DNA from: Pueribacillus sp041725775
Lineage (GTDB): Bacteria; Bacillota; Bacilli; Bacillales; UBA6769
Assembly (NCBI RefSeq): GCF_041725775.1
Contig: NZ_JBEUEL010000016.1
Coordinates: 1 to 60,092 of the forward strand
Reading direction: 5' to 3'
Length of the DNA stretch: 60,092 bases
In this document: one piece after another, positions 54,421 through 60,092 of the stretch
Layout: each line of letters opens with the position of its first letter
Numbering within the stretch: the stretch's first letter is position 1
Notes under the pieces: generated by a model
Database searches by the model: none
What the model saw: only the letters and a program-made list of their open reading frames with translations
What the model was told of the DNA's origin: nothing
Made by a program: the position numbers and the translations under genes

Positions 54421-54690
54421 GTCGCGCACCTTCCGTCGATAAATCCAGACTAAGCGTTACTCAAGCAGTTTGCTCGATTTAGGCAACCCCACGGCACACG
54501 AAAGGGCCCACTTACTGCTGCTTCCTTCCGGACCTGACAGGGTTCATGAGTTTCCGTTGCGTAGGACCCAAATGTCAACACCACTTACTTAAGTCAGACC
54601 TCAACCTGGCTAAACCTCTAGAAGGAGTTCAGCCTCGCTATAGCGGATTGCGAGTACAGGGCACCGCTACCTCCCCGCCTAGCACGACAA
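54421..54690 (-). ncRNA. scr: Signal recognition particle RNA (small cytoplasmic RNA, long Bacillus form)
   Basis: Minus strand holds the S-domain core gtcaggtccggaaggaagca followed by gcagtaag, and 5'/3' Alu-domain sequences (ctaggcggggaggtagcggt near the 5' end, acggaaggtgcgcgac at the 3' end). The ~270-base length fits the Alu-containing SRP RNA of bacilli. Ends are set by similarity to B. subtilis scRNA and approximate. A tataat-type -10 lies at about 54704-54711. Confidence 0.92.
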
Positions 54691-54725
54691 GTTTGTTAAC
54701 AACGTTATTATACTGTAGTTCATTC

Positions 54726-54818
54726 TGGCGGAGGCGAGAGGATTTGAACCCCCGCGACGCATACACGTCCTAACTGATTTCGAGTCAGTCCCCTTCAGCC
54801 GGACTTGGGTACGCCTCC
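54726..54818 (-). tRNA. tRNA-Ser (CGA)
   Basis: 93-base class II tRNA with long variable arm, acceptor GGAGGCG/CGCCTCC, anticodon loop ctCGAaa and encoded CCA. Reads UCG. Lies 35 bases before the SRP RNA and may be co-transcribed with it. Confidence 0.95.
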
Positions 54819-54875
54819 ATAGAGATAACGCCCGCACAACTGCTTCGCTTTTCTAGCGATTCAGCCGCAGCTTAT

Positions 54876-54904
54876 AGTATACCAAAACCTAAAGACATGA
54901 ACAA
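54876..54904 (-). promoter_or_regulatory. tRNA-Ser(CGA) promoter (sigma-A)
   Basis: Minus strand TTGTTC (54899-54904), 17 bases, TATACT (54876-54881), about 58 bases before the tRNA. The leader contains a small hairpin (tcgct/agcga). Just outside the tadA stop. Confidence 0.65.
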
Positions 54905-54911
54905 GTTTTTC

Positions 54912-55409
54912 TTATTTCCAAATTATGGGGTTTTTCTTACTCATATTTTTTGATTCACGTAACTTATGAAAAAAATGACGCAACAAATCACTACATTCTA
55001 GTTCTCGAACACCTGAAACAACTTCCGAACGGTGGTTAAATCGTTCTTCCATAAGTAAATTCATTAAACTTCCTGCACAGCCACCTTTTGGATCGCGAGC
55101 ACCGAACACGACGCGGTCTACACGCGACATAACAATCGCCCCTGCACACATTACACATGGCTCTAGCGTGACGAACAACGTGCAATCTGTAAGTCGCCAC
55201 GTGTTCAGCTTACGACACGCCTCATCAATGGCTAATAGCTCTGCATGGGCGACTGCACGTTGCGCAGTTTCACGTAAATTATGTGCTGTACTAATTACAA
55301 CATCATCTTTTACAATGACAGCCCCTATTGGTACTTCACCTAATGCTTCTGCTTTTTTTGCTTGTTCAATCGCATAAGCCATCCAATATTCGTCACTTTT
55401 TTCGACCAT
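54912..55409 (-). CDS. tadA: tRNA-specific adenosine deaminase
   Basis: Converts A34 of tRNA-Arg(ACG) to inosine. 165 residues: zinc ligands in AHAELLAIDEAC (HAE) and LEPCVMCAGAIVMSRVDRVV (PCxxC), with GARDPKGGCAGSLMNLL. Neighbour of scr/tRNA-Ser as in B. subtilis. Confidence 0.95.
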   Translation of the reverse strand: MVEKSDEYWMAYAIEQAKKAEALGEVPIGAVIVKDDVVISTAHNLRETAQRAVAHAELLAIDEACRKLNTWRLTDCTLFVTLEPCVMCAGAIVMSRVDRVVFGARDPKGGCAGSLMNLLMEERFNHRSEVVSGVRELECSDLLRHFFHKLRESKNMSKKNPIIWK

Positions 55410-55513
55410 GTCATAACACCCCAGGCTTCATCTATTATCCGTTAATTATATCCTTTTTCTCGAAAATTAGAAAGCAGTTCATCAGTTCAGCACAGCCGGT
55501 CATCACATGAAGC

Positions 55514-56800
55514 TTATACTCGTTTTCGCACAACAAAATTGTCTCGAACGAGCAACCAATTTTGCGGAAATTCTCTCCCTAACACCCAATAAAAAAATCC
55601 ACGAATGCCTAGCTCTTTTACTAAATTAAACTTCGCCTGAATGCTCCGTGCATCCTCGAACCAAACGACATGCTGTCGCCCTTGTGAATCTGTATAATAA
55701 AAAAACGGTGCTTGTGAAGTTGTATCGTATTGAATGCTTACATTATGTTGAACAGCAAGCATAATCGCTTGTTGCGGACTGATTGAGCGAGCAAATGGTC
55801 CTCCTTCAACATATGGCAACGTCCAATCATAGCCATAAAGAGGTATGCCCATCATTATTTTATCCCTCGGTACGACAGAAATAGCGTAGTCCATCACTTT
55901 GCGCACTTCATTTAGCGGTGACACAGCCATCGGCGGTCCACCTGACCACCCCCATTCATACGTCATAAAAAAAATAAAATCGGCAATTTGACCATGAGCG
56001 GCGTAATCATGCCCTTCATAAAGAACACCTTGTTGTTCACCGCTTATTTTAGGTGCAAGTGCTGTAGATAGAAAAAAATTATATTCTTTTAACCGGTTGC
56101 GGGCTTTTTGTAAAAATCGATTATATGCTTCGCGATTTTGTCCTCCAACATATTCAATATCAAAATCAATTCCTAAATATCCTTTCTCTTGCATAATTTC
56201 AATTGCTTCATCAAGAATTTGATCTTGTAGCTCTTCATTATTCAAAAACTCCGTCGCAAGTTCATTCGTAAATGTCCCTTCTTCAAAATTCGAGATCACC
56301 ATAAGTGGCGCAGTACGGTGTTCATAAGCCGCATTAATCAATGCTTGGTCATTTTCAACAGGTGTCAGAGTACCATCGAGATTAATCGCATATTGAAAAA
56401 TATTTAAAAACGTTAAATGTTCCGCTGTCCGATTAACTGCTTGCACAGATTCATCTCCTGTTATAAGGGGGTCGATATATGCTGCAACATCGACAACAGG
56501 GCGATTTTGTTGCGGAATATAGAGACGAAAACCGACTGGTATCGCTTCTGGATTTGTGATTTGATTTAATTCAATAAGCTGATTCATCGACATTCCGTAT
56601 TGTTGGCTAATCGAATAAATCGTTTCTCCAGGCTGAACCCAATGGTAGCTTCCCCAAATTGGAATGACAATCGTTTGCCCTTTGACGAGTTGATTCGGGT
56701 TCGGAATTTCATTTGATGTAATCAGATCATTTTCCGTCACCCCATACGTTTGGGCAATTTGAAATAACGTTTCTCCTTGCTGTACAACATGAATTTGCAT
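55514..56800 (-). CDS. sleL: Spore peptidoglycan hydrolase, LysM2-GH18 (SleL/YaaH type)
   Basis: Probable N-acetylglucosaminidase that acts on spore cortex during germination. 428 residues: two LysM repeats (HVVQQGETLFQIAQTYGVTE, about 3-22 onward, and HWVQPGETIYSISQQYGMSM, about 50 onward), then a GH18 barrel with the catalytic motif GIDFDIEY (about 222-229; D and E present) and FMTYEWGWSG. No signal peptide, typical of spore-coat proteins. ATG at 56800 follows gggagg. Corresponds to yaaH, adjacent to tadA in B. subtilis. Confidence 0.9.
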   Translation of the reverse strand: MQIHVVQQGETLFQIAQTYGVTENDLITSNEIPNPNQLVKGQTIVIPIWGSYHWVQPGETIYSISQQYGMSMNQLIELNQITNPEAIPVGFRLYIPQQNRPVVDVAAYIDPLITGDESVQAVNRTAEHLTFLNIFQYAINLDGTLTPVENDQALINAAYEHRTAPLMVISNFEEGTFTNELATEFLNNEELQDQILDEAIEIMQEKGYLGIDFDIEYVGGQNREAYNRFLQKARNRLKEYNFFLSTALAPKISGEQQGVLYEGHDYAAHGQIADFIFFMTYEWGWSGGPPMAVSPLNEVRKVMDYAISVVPRDKIMMGIPLYGYDWTLPYVEGGPFARSISPQQAIMLAVQHNVSIQYDTTSQAPFFYYTDSQGRQHVVWFEDARSIQAKFNLVKELGIRGFFYWVLGREFPQNWLLVRDNFVVRKRV

Positions 56801-56857
56801 TTGTCTTCCTCCCACACTTTACTTCATTTATTCGTATGTGTGAGGAAGACAAAAAGA

Positions 56858-56895
56858 CACAAAAAAAGGATACAAATCATTTGATTCATATCCTT
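56858..56895 (-). terminator. Terminator of first betaine-type binding protein gene
   Basis: Minus strand aaaaggata/tatcctttt with an internal aatca/tgatt pair and a T7 run. Almost the same sequence occurs at 58013-58051 after the paralogue. Confidence 0.8.
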
Positions 56896-56902
56896 TTCTT
56901 TT

Positions 56903-57796
56903 TTATTGCATCCATTCATCAACAAGAGCACGATTTTCTTCAATCCATTGCTTGGCTGCTTCTAACGGGTCGCCTAATTCTAACCCAAGTGCCATTAACT
57001 CACCTAATGAATCATCATCCATCTTCCAGTTATTCATCCATTGCACTACTTCTGGATGGTCATCTTCAAACCCTACTCGTGTTGCAAAATAACTGTCATC
57101 ACCCTCACCGTACACCAATTTTGGATCTTCTAAATACTTTAAATCATAATCGGAGAAAACCCAGTGAGGATTCCAAAGAGTGACAACGATCAGTTCTTCA
57201 TTTTCATACGCTTTTTCAAGCTCACTTAACATTGCTGGTTCCGAGCTTTCAATCAATTCATACTCTAATCCATATTCTTCAATGGCCTCTTTCGTTAAGT
57301 GCATAACACTTGCTCCTGCATCAATTCCGACAATGCGGTCATCGAACGAGTCTGCATGATCGTTTAATTGTTCAAGGCTATCAATATCAACATAAGTTGG
57401 AACGGTTAAACCCATACCTACGTCTTCATACCAAATTTCTTTTAACTCAACTTTATCTTTATATTCATTATAATAAGGTTCATCCATAGTCGGTAACCAT
57501 ACTTGAGCAGCGATATCAAGATCACCTTGTGCAAGACCTGTCCAAACAGGTCCCTTTTCAAGTTGATGCAATTCTACTTCATAACCTTGTTCTTCTAAAA
57601 GCACTTTCCACATGTTCGTAACTGCAATATAGTCAGCCCAATTGTTAACACCTAATTTAATTGTTCCTTTGTTTTCTACTGTTTGATCTGATCCTTCTGC
57701 ATTTCCTCCATCGTTGTCCTCATTTTCAGTGCCACAACTAATAAGTAACACAGCGGCAAACACCATAGTAAAAAATAATAATAAGCGTTTTTTCAA
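56903..57796 (-). CDS. Glycine betaine/proline-type ABC transporter substrate-binding lipoprotein, copy 1
   Basis: OpuAC/ProX-family extracellular binding protein. Lipoprotein signal with lipobox LLISC (cysteine about residue 21) then a Type II binding-protein fold: LGVNNWADYIAVTNMWKVLL, GPVWTGLAQGDLDIAAQVWL, GIDAGASVMHLTKEA and LWNPHWVFSDYDLKYLEDP; tryptophans in these could form the cation cage. TTG at 57796 follows ggagg, matching copy 2. About 297 residues. No ATPase or permease gene nearby. Confidence 0.88.
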   Translation of the reverse strand: MKKRLLLFFTMVFAAVLLISCGTENEDNDGGNAEGSDQTVENKGTIKLGVNNWADYIAVTNMWKVLLEEQGYEVELHQLEKGPVWTGLAQGDLDIAAQVWLPTMDEPYYNEYKDKVELKEIWYEDVGMGLTVPTYVDIDSLEQLNDHADSFDDRIVGIDAGASVMHLTKEAIEEYGLEYELIESSEPAMLSELEKAYENEELIVVTLWNPHWVFSDYDLKYLEDPKLVYGEGDDSYFATRVGFEDDHPEVVQWMNNWKMDDDSLGELMALGLELGDPLEAAKQWIEENRALVDEWMQ

Positions 57797-57830
57797 AATA
57801 TATAACCTCCAAAAATGTCTGTAGGGTCTT

Positions 57831-57859
57831 AGTATAAATGAAAAAATAAATAATAACAA
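57831..57859 (-). promoter_or_regulatory. Promoter of binding protein copy 1 (sigma-A)
   Basis: Minus strand TTGTTA (57854-57859), 17 bases, TATACT (57831-57836). The same two hexamers and spacing occur before copy 2 (58977-59005). Confidence 0.72.
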
Positions 57860-58012
57860 AAGTACATCTATTTGTTTATTCGAATTTAACGTTATTTATT
57901 GTAATGATAACTGTCCTAACACGACTTTTTAAATCATTACAGGATTTCTTAAGGAATAACTAATCTATGCCTATCAATAAGACATTTGACTTATCACTTG
58001 AGATGAGAAAGA

Positions 58013-58051
58013 CAAAAATAGGGATACAAATCATCTGATTCATATCCCTTT
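58013..58051 (-). terminator. Terminator of second betaine-type binding protein gene
   Basis: Minus strand gggata/tatccc with internal aatca/tgatt pairing, then tatttttg. Near-duplicate of the terminator at 56858-56895. Confidence 0.78.
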
Positions 58052-58056
58052 CTTCT

Positions 58057-58938
58057 CTATTGCATCCATTCATCAACAAGATCACGATTTTCTTCAATCC
58101 ACTGTTTTGCAGCTTCAACCGGATCATCGAGCTCCTGTCCAATTGCCATAAGCTCACCTAATGAATCATCATCCATTTTCCAATTGTTTAACCATTTTAC
58201 AACTTCTGGATATTCATCTTCAAATCCTTTTCGCGTCATAAAATAAATGTCGTCGGCTTCACCATACACTTTTTTCGGATCTTCTAAATATTTTAAATCA
58301 TATTCTGAAAAGACCCAATGCGGATTCCAGAGCGTCACAACAATCGGTTCTTCATTTTCATACGCATTTTGAAGCTCACTTAACATCGCGGTCTCCGAGC
58401 TTTCAATCAGTTCATAATCTAATCCATATTCTTCAATCGCATCTCTCGTTAAACCCATTAAGCTTGCTCCAGCGTCAATTCCAACGATTTTACTGTCAAA
58501 TTTACTCTTATTATCGTTTAATTCTTCTAGGCTATTTATATCCATATAGCTCGGAACAGCTAAACCTAATCCTGTTTCCTCATACCAAATTTCTTTTAGT
58601 TCCACGTCATCTTTATATTCCTCGTAAAGAGGTTCGTCCGTAATCGGTAACCAAACTTCAGGCGCAATATCAAGATCACCTTGTGCAATGCCTGTCCAAA
58701 CTGGGGATTTCTCAAGCGTATTCAATTCTATTTCATAGCCTTCTTCTTCGAGTAGCACTTTCCACATGTTCGATACCGCAACATTTTCAGCCCAATTGTT
58801 AATGCCAAATCTAAGCTTTCCTTTGTTATCTGTGGCTTGTTTTGTATTTTTATTATTTTCTGCATTGCCACCGGCGCAACTCACTAGCAAGATAACAACG
58901 AACAACATCGTAACGATGAGTAATAACCGTTTTTTCAA
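58057..58938 (-). CDS. Glycine betaine/proline-type ABC transporter substrate-binding lipoprotein, copy 2
   Basis: Paralogue of the downstream copy, clearly more than half identical by eye. Signal peptide with lipobox LLVSC (cysteine about residue 21), then FGINNWAENVAVSNMWKVLL, SPVWTGIAQGDLDIAPEVWL, GIDAGASLMGLTRDAIEEYG and LWNPHWVFSEYDLKYLEDP; ends WIEENRDLVDEWMQ. TTG start (58936-58938) after aggagg. 293 residues. Substrate (betaine, choline, proline or other quaternary amine) is inferred from the family. Confidence 0.88.
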   Translation of the reverse strand: MKKRLLLIVTMLFVVILLVSCAGGNAENNKNTKQATDNKGKLRFGINNWAENVAVSNMWKVLLEEEGYEIELNTLEKSPVWTGIAQGDLDIAPEVWLPITDEPLYEEYKDDVELKEIWYEETGLGLAVPSYMDINSLEELNDNKSKFDSKIVGIDAGASLMGLTRDAIEEYGLDYELIESSETAMLSELQNAYENEEPIVVTLWNPHWVFSEYDLKYLEDPKKVYGEADDIYFMTRKGFEDEYPEVVKWLNNWKMDDDSLGELMAIGQELDDPVEAAKQWIEENRDLVDEWMQ

Positions 58939-58976
58939 ATCGTTTCTACCTCCTAATCGAAATAATCTAGTTTCTC

Positions 58977-59005
58977 AGTATAAACGAAATATCGATTTTT
59001 AACAA
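58977..59005 (-). promoter_or_regulatory. Promoter of binding protein copy 2 (sigma-A)
   Basis: Minus strand TTGTTA (59000-59005), 17 bases, TATACT (58977-58982), ~40 bases before the start. Confidence 0.72.
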
Positions 59006-59106
59006 AAATCTCTTAACCAATCTATAGATTATATTTTTTTCACTATGCCCATCCCTTTATCGCTTTAAGCCATATGATAAATAAAAAATAAAGGAGGCAT
59101 TCAAAA

Positions 59107-59481
59107 ATGGAAATACCGATTTCTGGTTTTATGTATGATGATGGACATTCAGACGTCATGCATTCTCATCGTCTTTATATTACGGTGTGGGATGGAAAAC
59201 CAATACATGTGCATGAATTTAAAGGAGTCACTTCTTTTGACGTAGGTCATGACCATCACTATGCGGGGACAACTGAACCAGCACCAAGCAGAGTTCCTCA
59301 TACCCATCGTTATTTTACATCTACGTCTTTTAATGATGGACATAGACACGAAATTCGTGGGGTAACAGGACCTGCAATTCCTGTTGAAGGTGGCGGGCAT
59401 TATCATAACTTTAGCGGGGTTACTACGGTAAATGGGAGAATCCCACACAAGCATCAATATCGAGGGCAAACCGGCTTTTAA
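59107..59481 (+). CDS. ymaF: YmaF-like histidine-rich repeat protein
   Basis: 124 residues, related to B. subtilis YmaF of unknown function. It is built of short repeats with H-x-H and G-H-x-H pairs (HSHRLYITVWDGKPIHVHEF, VGHDHHYAGTT, PHTHRYF, DGHRHEIRGVTG, GGHYHNFSGVTT, PHKHQYRGQTG), suggesting a beta-repeat that could bind metal. No signal peptide. Start after aaaggagg. On the plus strand against its neighbours, ending 6 bases from tRNA-Arg. Confidence 0.82.
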   Translation: MEIPISGFMYDDGHSDVMHSHRLYITVWDGKPIHVHEFKGVTSFDVGHDHHYAGTTEPAPSRVPHTHRYFTSTSFNDGHRHEIRGVTGPAIPVEGGGHYHNFSGVTTVNGRIPHKHQYRGQTGF

Positions 59482-59487
59482 AAAATA

Positions 59488-59559
59488 CGACCCCGGCAGG
59501 AATCGAACCTGCGCACACGGCTTAGAAGGCCGACGCTCTATCCGCTGAGCTACGGGGCC
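59488..59559 (-). tRNA. tRNA-Arg (TCT)
   Basis: 72-base cloverleaf with acceptor GGCCCCG/CGGGGTC, anticodon loop ctTCTaa and T-loop TTCGATT. Reads AGA/AGG. CCA is not encoded, unlike the other tRNAs here, so it must be added by the CCA enzyme. Confidence 0.93.
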
Positions 59560-59656
59560 ACAATAAATGCAAGCCTTTATGGCTAAAACAAAAGCTTAGT
59601 TTCTCCATTACGATGAACTAAAAAAATAAAATTGCTACGAAAGTTATACTTTCTAT

Positions 59657-59690
59657 AGTAAAATAAAAAATTCGTTACAATGTAACGAAT
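59657..59690 (-). terminator. tRNA-Ser(TGA) terminator
   Basis: Perfect 9-bp stem ATTCGTTAC/GTAACGAAT with 3-base loop (59670-59690), followed by a T run and ttttac on the minus strand. Confidence 0.85.
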
Positions 59691-59705
59691 CGGCAACTTT
59701 GTATA

Positions 59706-59798
59706 TGGCGGAGGAGGAGGGATTCGAACCCCCGCGGGCCGCGAAGCCCCTGTCGGTTTTCAAGACCGATCCCTTCAGCCGGACTTGGGTACTCCTCC
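59706..59798 (-). tRNA. tRNA-Ser (TGA)
   Basis: 93-base class II tRNA, acceptor GGAGGAG/CTCCTCC, anticodon loop ctTGAaa, long variable arm and encoded CCA. Reads UCA/UCG/UCU. In B. subtilis a tRNA-Ser follows serS at this position. Confidence 0.95.
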
Positions 59799-59826
59799 AT
59801 ATTTTTTGTATTGTGACACGAAAAAT

Positions 59827-59855
59827 ATATTACTAAAAAATTTCATCGTTGTCAA
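59827..59855 (-). promoter_or_regulatory. tRNA-Ser(TGA) promoter (sigma-A)
   Basis: Minus strand TTGACA (59850-59855), 17 bases, TAATAT (59827-59832), ~28 bases before the tRNA. Confidence 0.8.
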
Positions 59856-59925
59856 CTTTTAAAATGAAAAGCTAGCCATGAAGAGTAAATTTATATCTCT
59901 TACTCTTTGATGATGGGAAAATCAC

Positions 59926-59934
59926 TTATCCACA
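59926..59934 (+). promoter_or_regulatory. DnaA box
   Basis: Exact TTATCCACA. It lies just past the stop codon of the partial frame at the window edge and is inverted relative to a second exact box 77 bases away. Confidence 0.6.
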
Positions 59935-59938
59935 GTTG

Positions 59939-60092
59939 TTAATTTTTACCAGTTGGTCTCCCTCTTTTTTGAGTCGAAATGAACCGAATTTCTGTTTTTG
60001 ACTTTTTAAATTGTGGATAACTCAAGTTTCCCTTTTTTTCTATCACATCCTTTGGTACAATAAAACCACTAGGTAAACCGAATTTGAATCGG
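59939..60092 (-). CDS. Partial open frame of unknown function (C-terminal ~50 residues)
   Basis: An uninterrupted minus-strand frame enters from the right edge and stops with TAA at 59939-59941. Visible residues include FKFGLPSGFIVPKDVIEKKG and a basic end KRGRPTGKN, which resembles an AT-hook-like GRP core. No start is in the window and no family is recognised; random openness of 50 codons is possible. It replaces the serS end expected from B. subtilis synteny. Confidence 0.35.
   Translation of the reverse strand, partial: RFKFGLPSGFIVPKDVIEKKGNLSYPQFKKSKTEIRFISTQKRGRPTGKN
60012..60020 (-). promoter_or_regulatory. DnaA box (inverse orientation)
   Basis: Exact TGTGGATAA on the plus strand (TTATCCACA on the minus strand), inside the partial open frame. 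Confidence 0.6.

Noticed and set aside
52642..54429. Longer dnaX reading frame beginning at 54429
   Set aside because: The extra 38 codons overlap the SRP RNA terminator and 3' end, and the internal ATG at 54315 has a good ribosome site and family-standard start.
59885..59910. Inverted repeat aagagtaa/ttactctt as a terminator
   Set aside because: The stem lacks a T run on either strand, so intrinsic termination is not supported.
1..60092. CRISPR array, prophage, or intact transposase
   Set aside because: No regularly spaced repeats, phage genes or complete transposase were seen in the window.

Overview
The window is a compact chromosomal segment of an endospore-forming member of the Bacillaceae. 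Nearly every gene has a recognisable Bacillus subtilis counterpart, and the gene order closely follows the B. subtilis stretch that runs from near dnaX to lysS and the following rRNA operon, read backwards here. Sporulation genes (spoIIE, yabP, yabQ, spoVT, spoVG, yabG, sspF, csfB, bofA, fin, a SleL-type hydrolase) and low G+C AT-rich intergenic DNA support this. Placement near the replication origin and on the leading strand is inferred from B. subtilis synteny. The organism cannot be named from sequence alone; an alkaliphilic or salt-adapted Bacillus relative is only a guess from the betaine-type binding proteins.

Layout, left to right (almost all genes on the minus strand, so transcription runs right to left): 1-500, 5' end of a 16S rRNA gene with its promoter and leader; 501-5596, lysS, dusB and a folate operon (folK, folB, folP, pabC); 5822-12949, cysK, hslO, coaX, ftsH, hprT, tilS; 12978-17154, yabT, yabS and spoIIE; 17155-17915, a gene-poor patch with a decayed plus-strand hotdog-fold gene; 17916-23588, tRNA-Met, yabR, divIC, yabQ, yabP, rqcP, yabN, yabM, spoVT; 23731-31458, mfd, fin, pth, ctc, prs, glmU; 31822-37741, spoVG, ridA, purR, ispE, sspF, veg, yabG, rsmA, rnmV; 37887-42233, yabE, tatD, metG; 42699-42980, abrB (plus strand, divergent from metG); 43078-50346, rsmI, yazA, trmN6, yabA, ricT, holB, yaaR, darA, tmk, yaaO; 50476-54315, csfB, bofA, yaaL, recR, yaaK, dnaX; 54421-54818, SRP RNA and tRNA-Ser(CGA); 54912-56800, tadA and a SleL-type hydrolase; 56903-59481, an accessory module of two paralogous betaine-type binding lipoproteins and a plus-strand YmaF-like gene; 59488-60092, tRNA-Arg, tRNA-Ser(TGA), two DnaA boxes and a partial open frame.

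The genes serve translation and tRNA or rRNA maturation (lysS, metG, tilS, tadA, dusB, rsmA, rsmI, rnmV, pth, rqcP), replication and repair (dnaX, holB, recR, yabA, mfd, tmk), cell-envelope precursors (glmU, ispE, a MOP flippase), nucleotide and folate supply (prs, hprT, purR, folB/K/P, pabC) and control of sporulation (abrB, spoVT, spoIIE, spoVG, csfB, fin, bofA, yabG). Several regulatory sites can be read directly: a sigma-H promoter at spoVG, a sigma-F-type promoter at csfB, inverted Spo0A boxes at abrB, tandem promoters at veg, and many sigma-A promoters and intrinsic terminators. Departures from the B. subtilis layout are the most informative part: no pabA/pabB between cysK and pabC, a YabN lacking its second MazG segment, a frameshifted hotdog pseudogene beside spoIIE, an extra block between recR and yaaK, a metG leader with an intrinsic terminator but no T-box, and the duplicated binding-protein units. 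I found no phage, CRISPR array, intact insertion sequence or clearly new multi-gene system.
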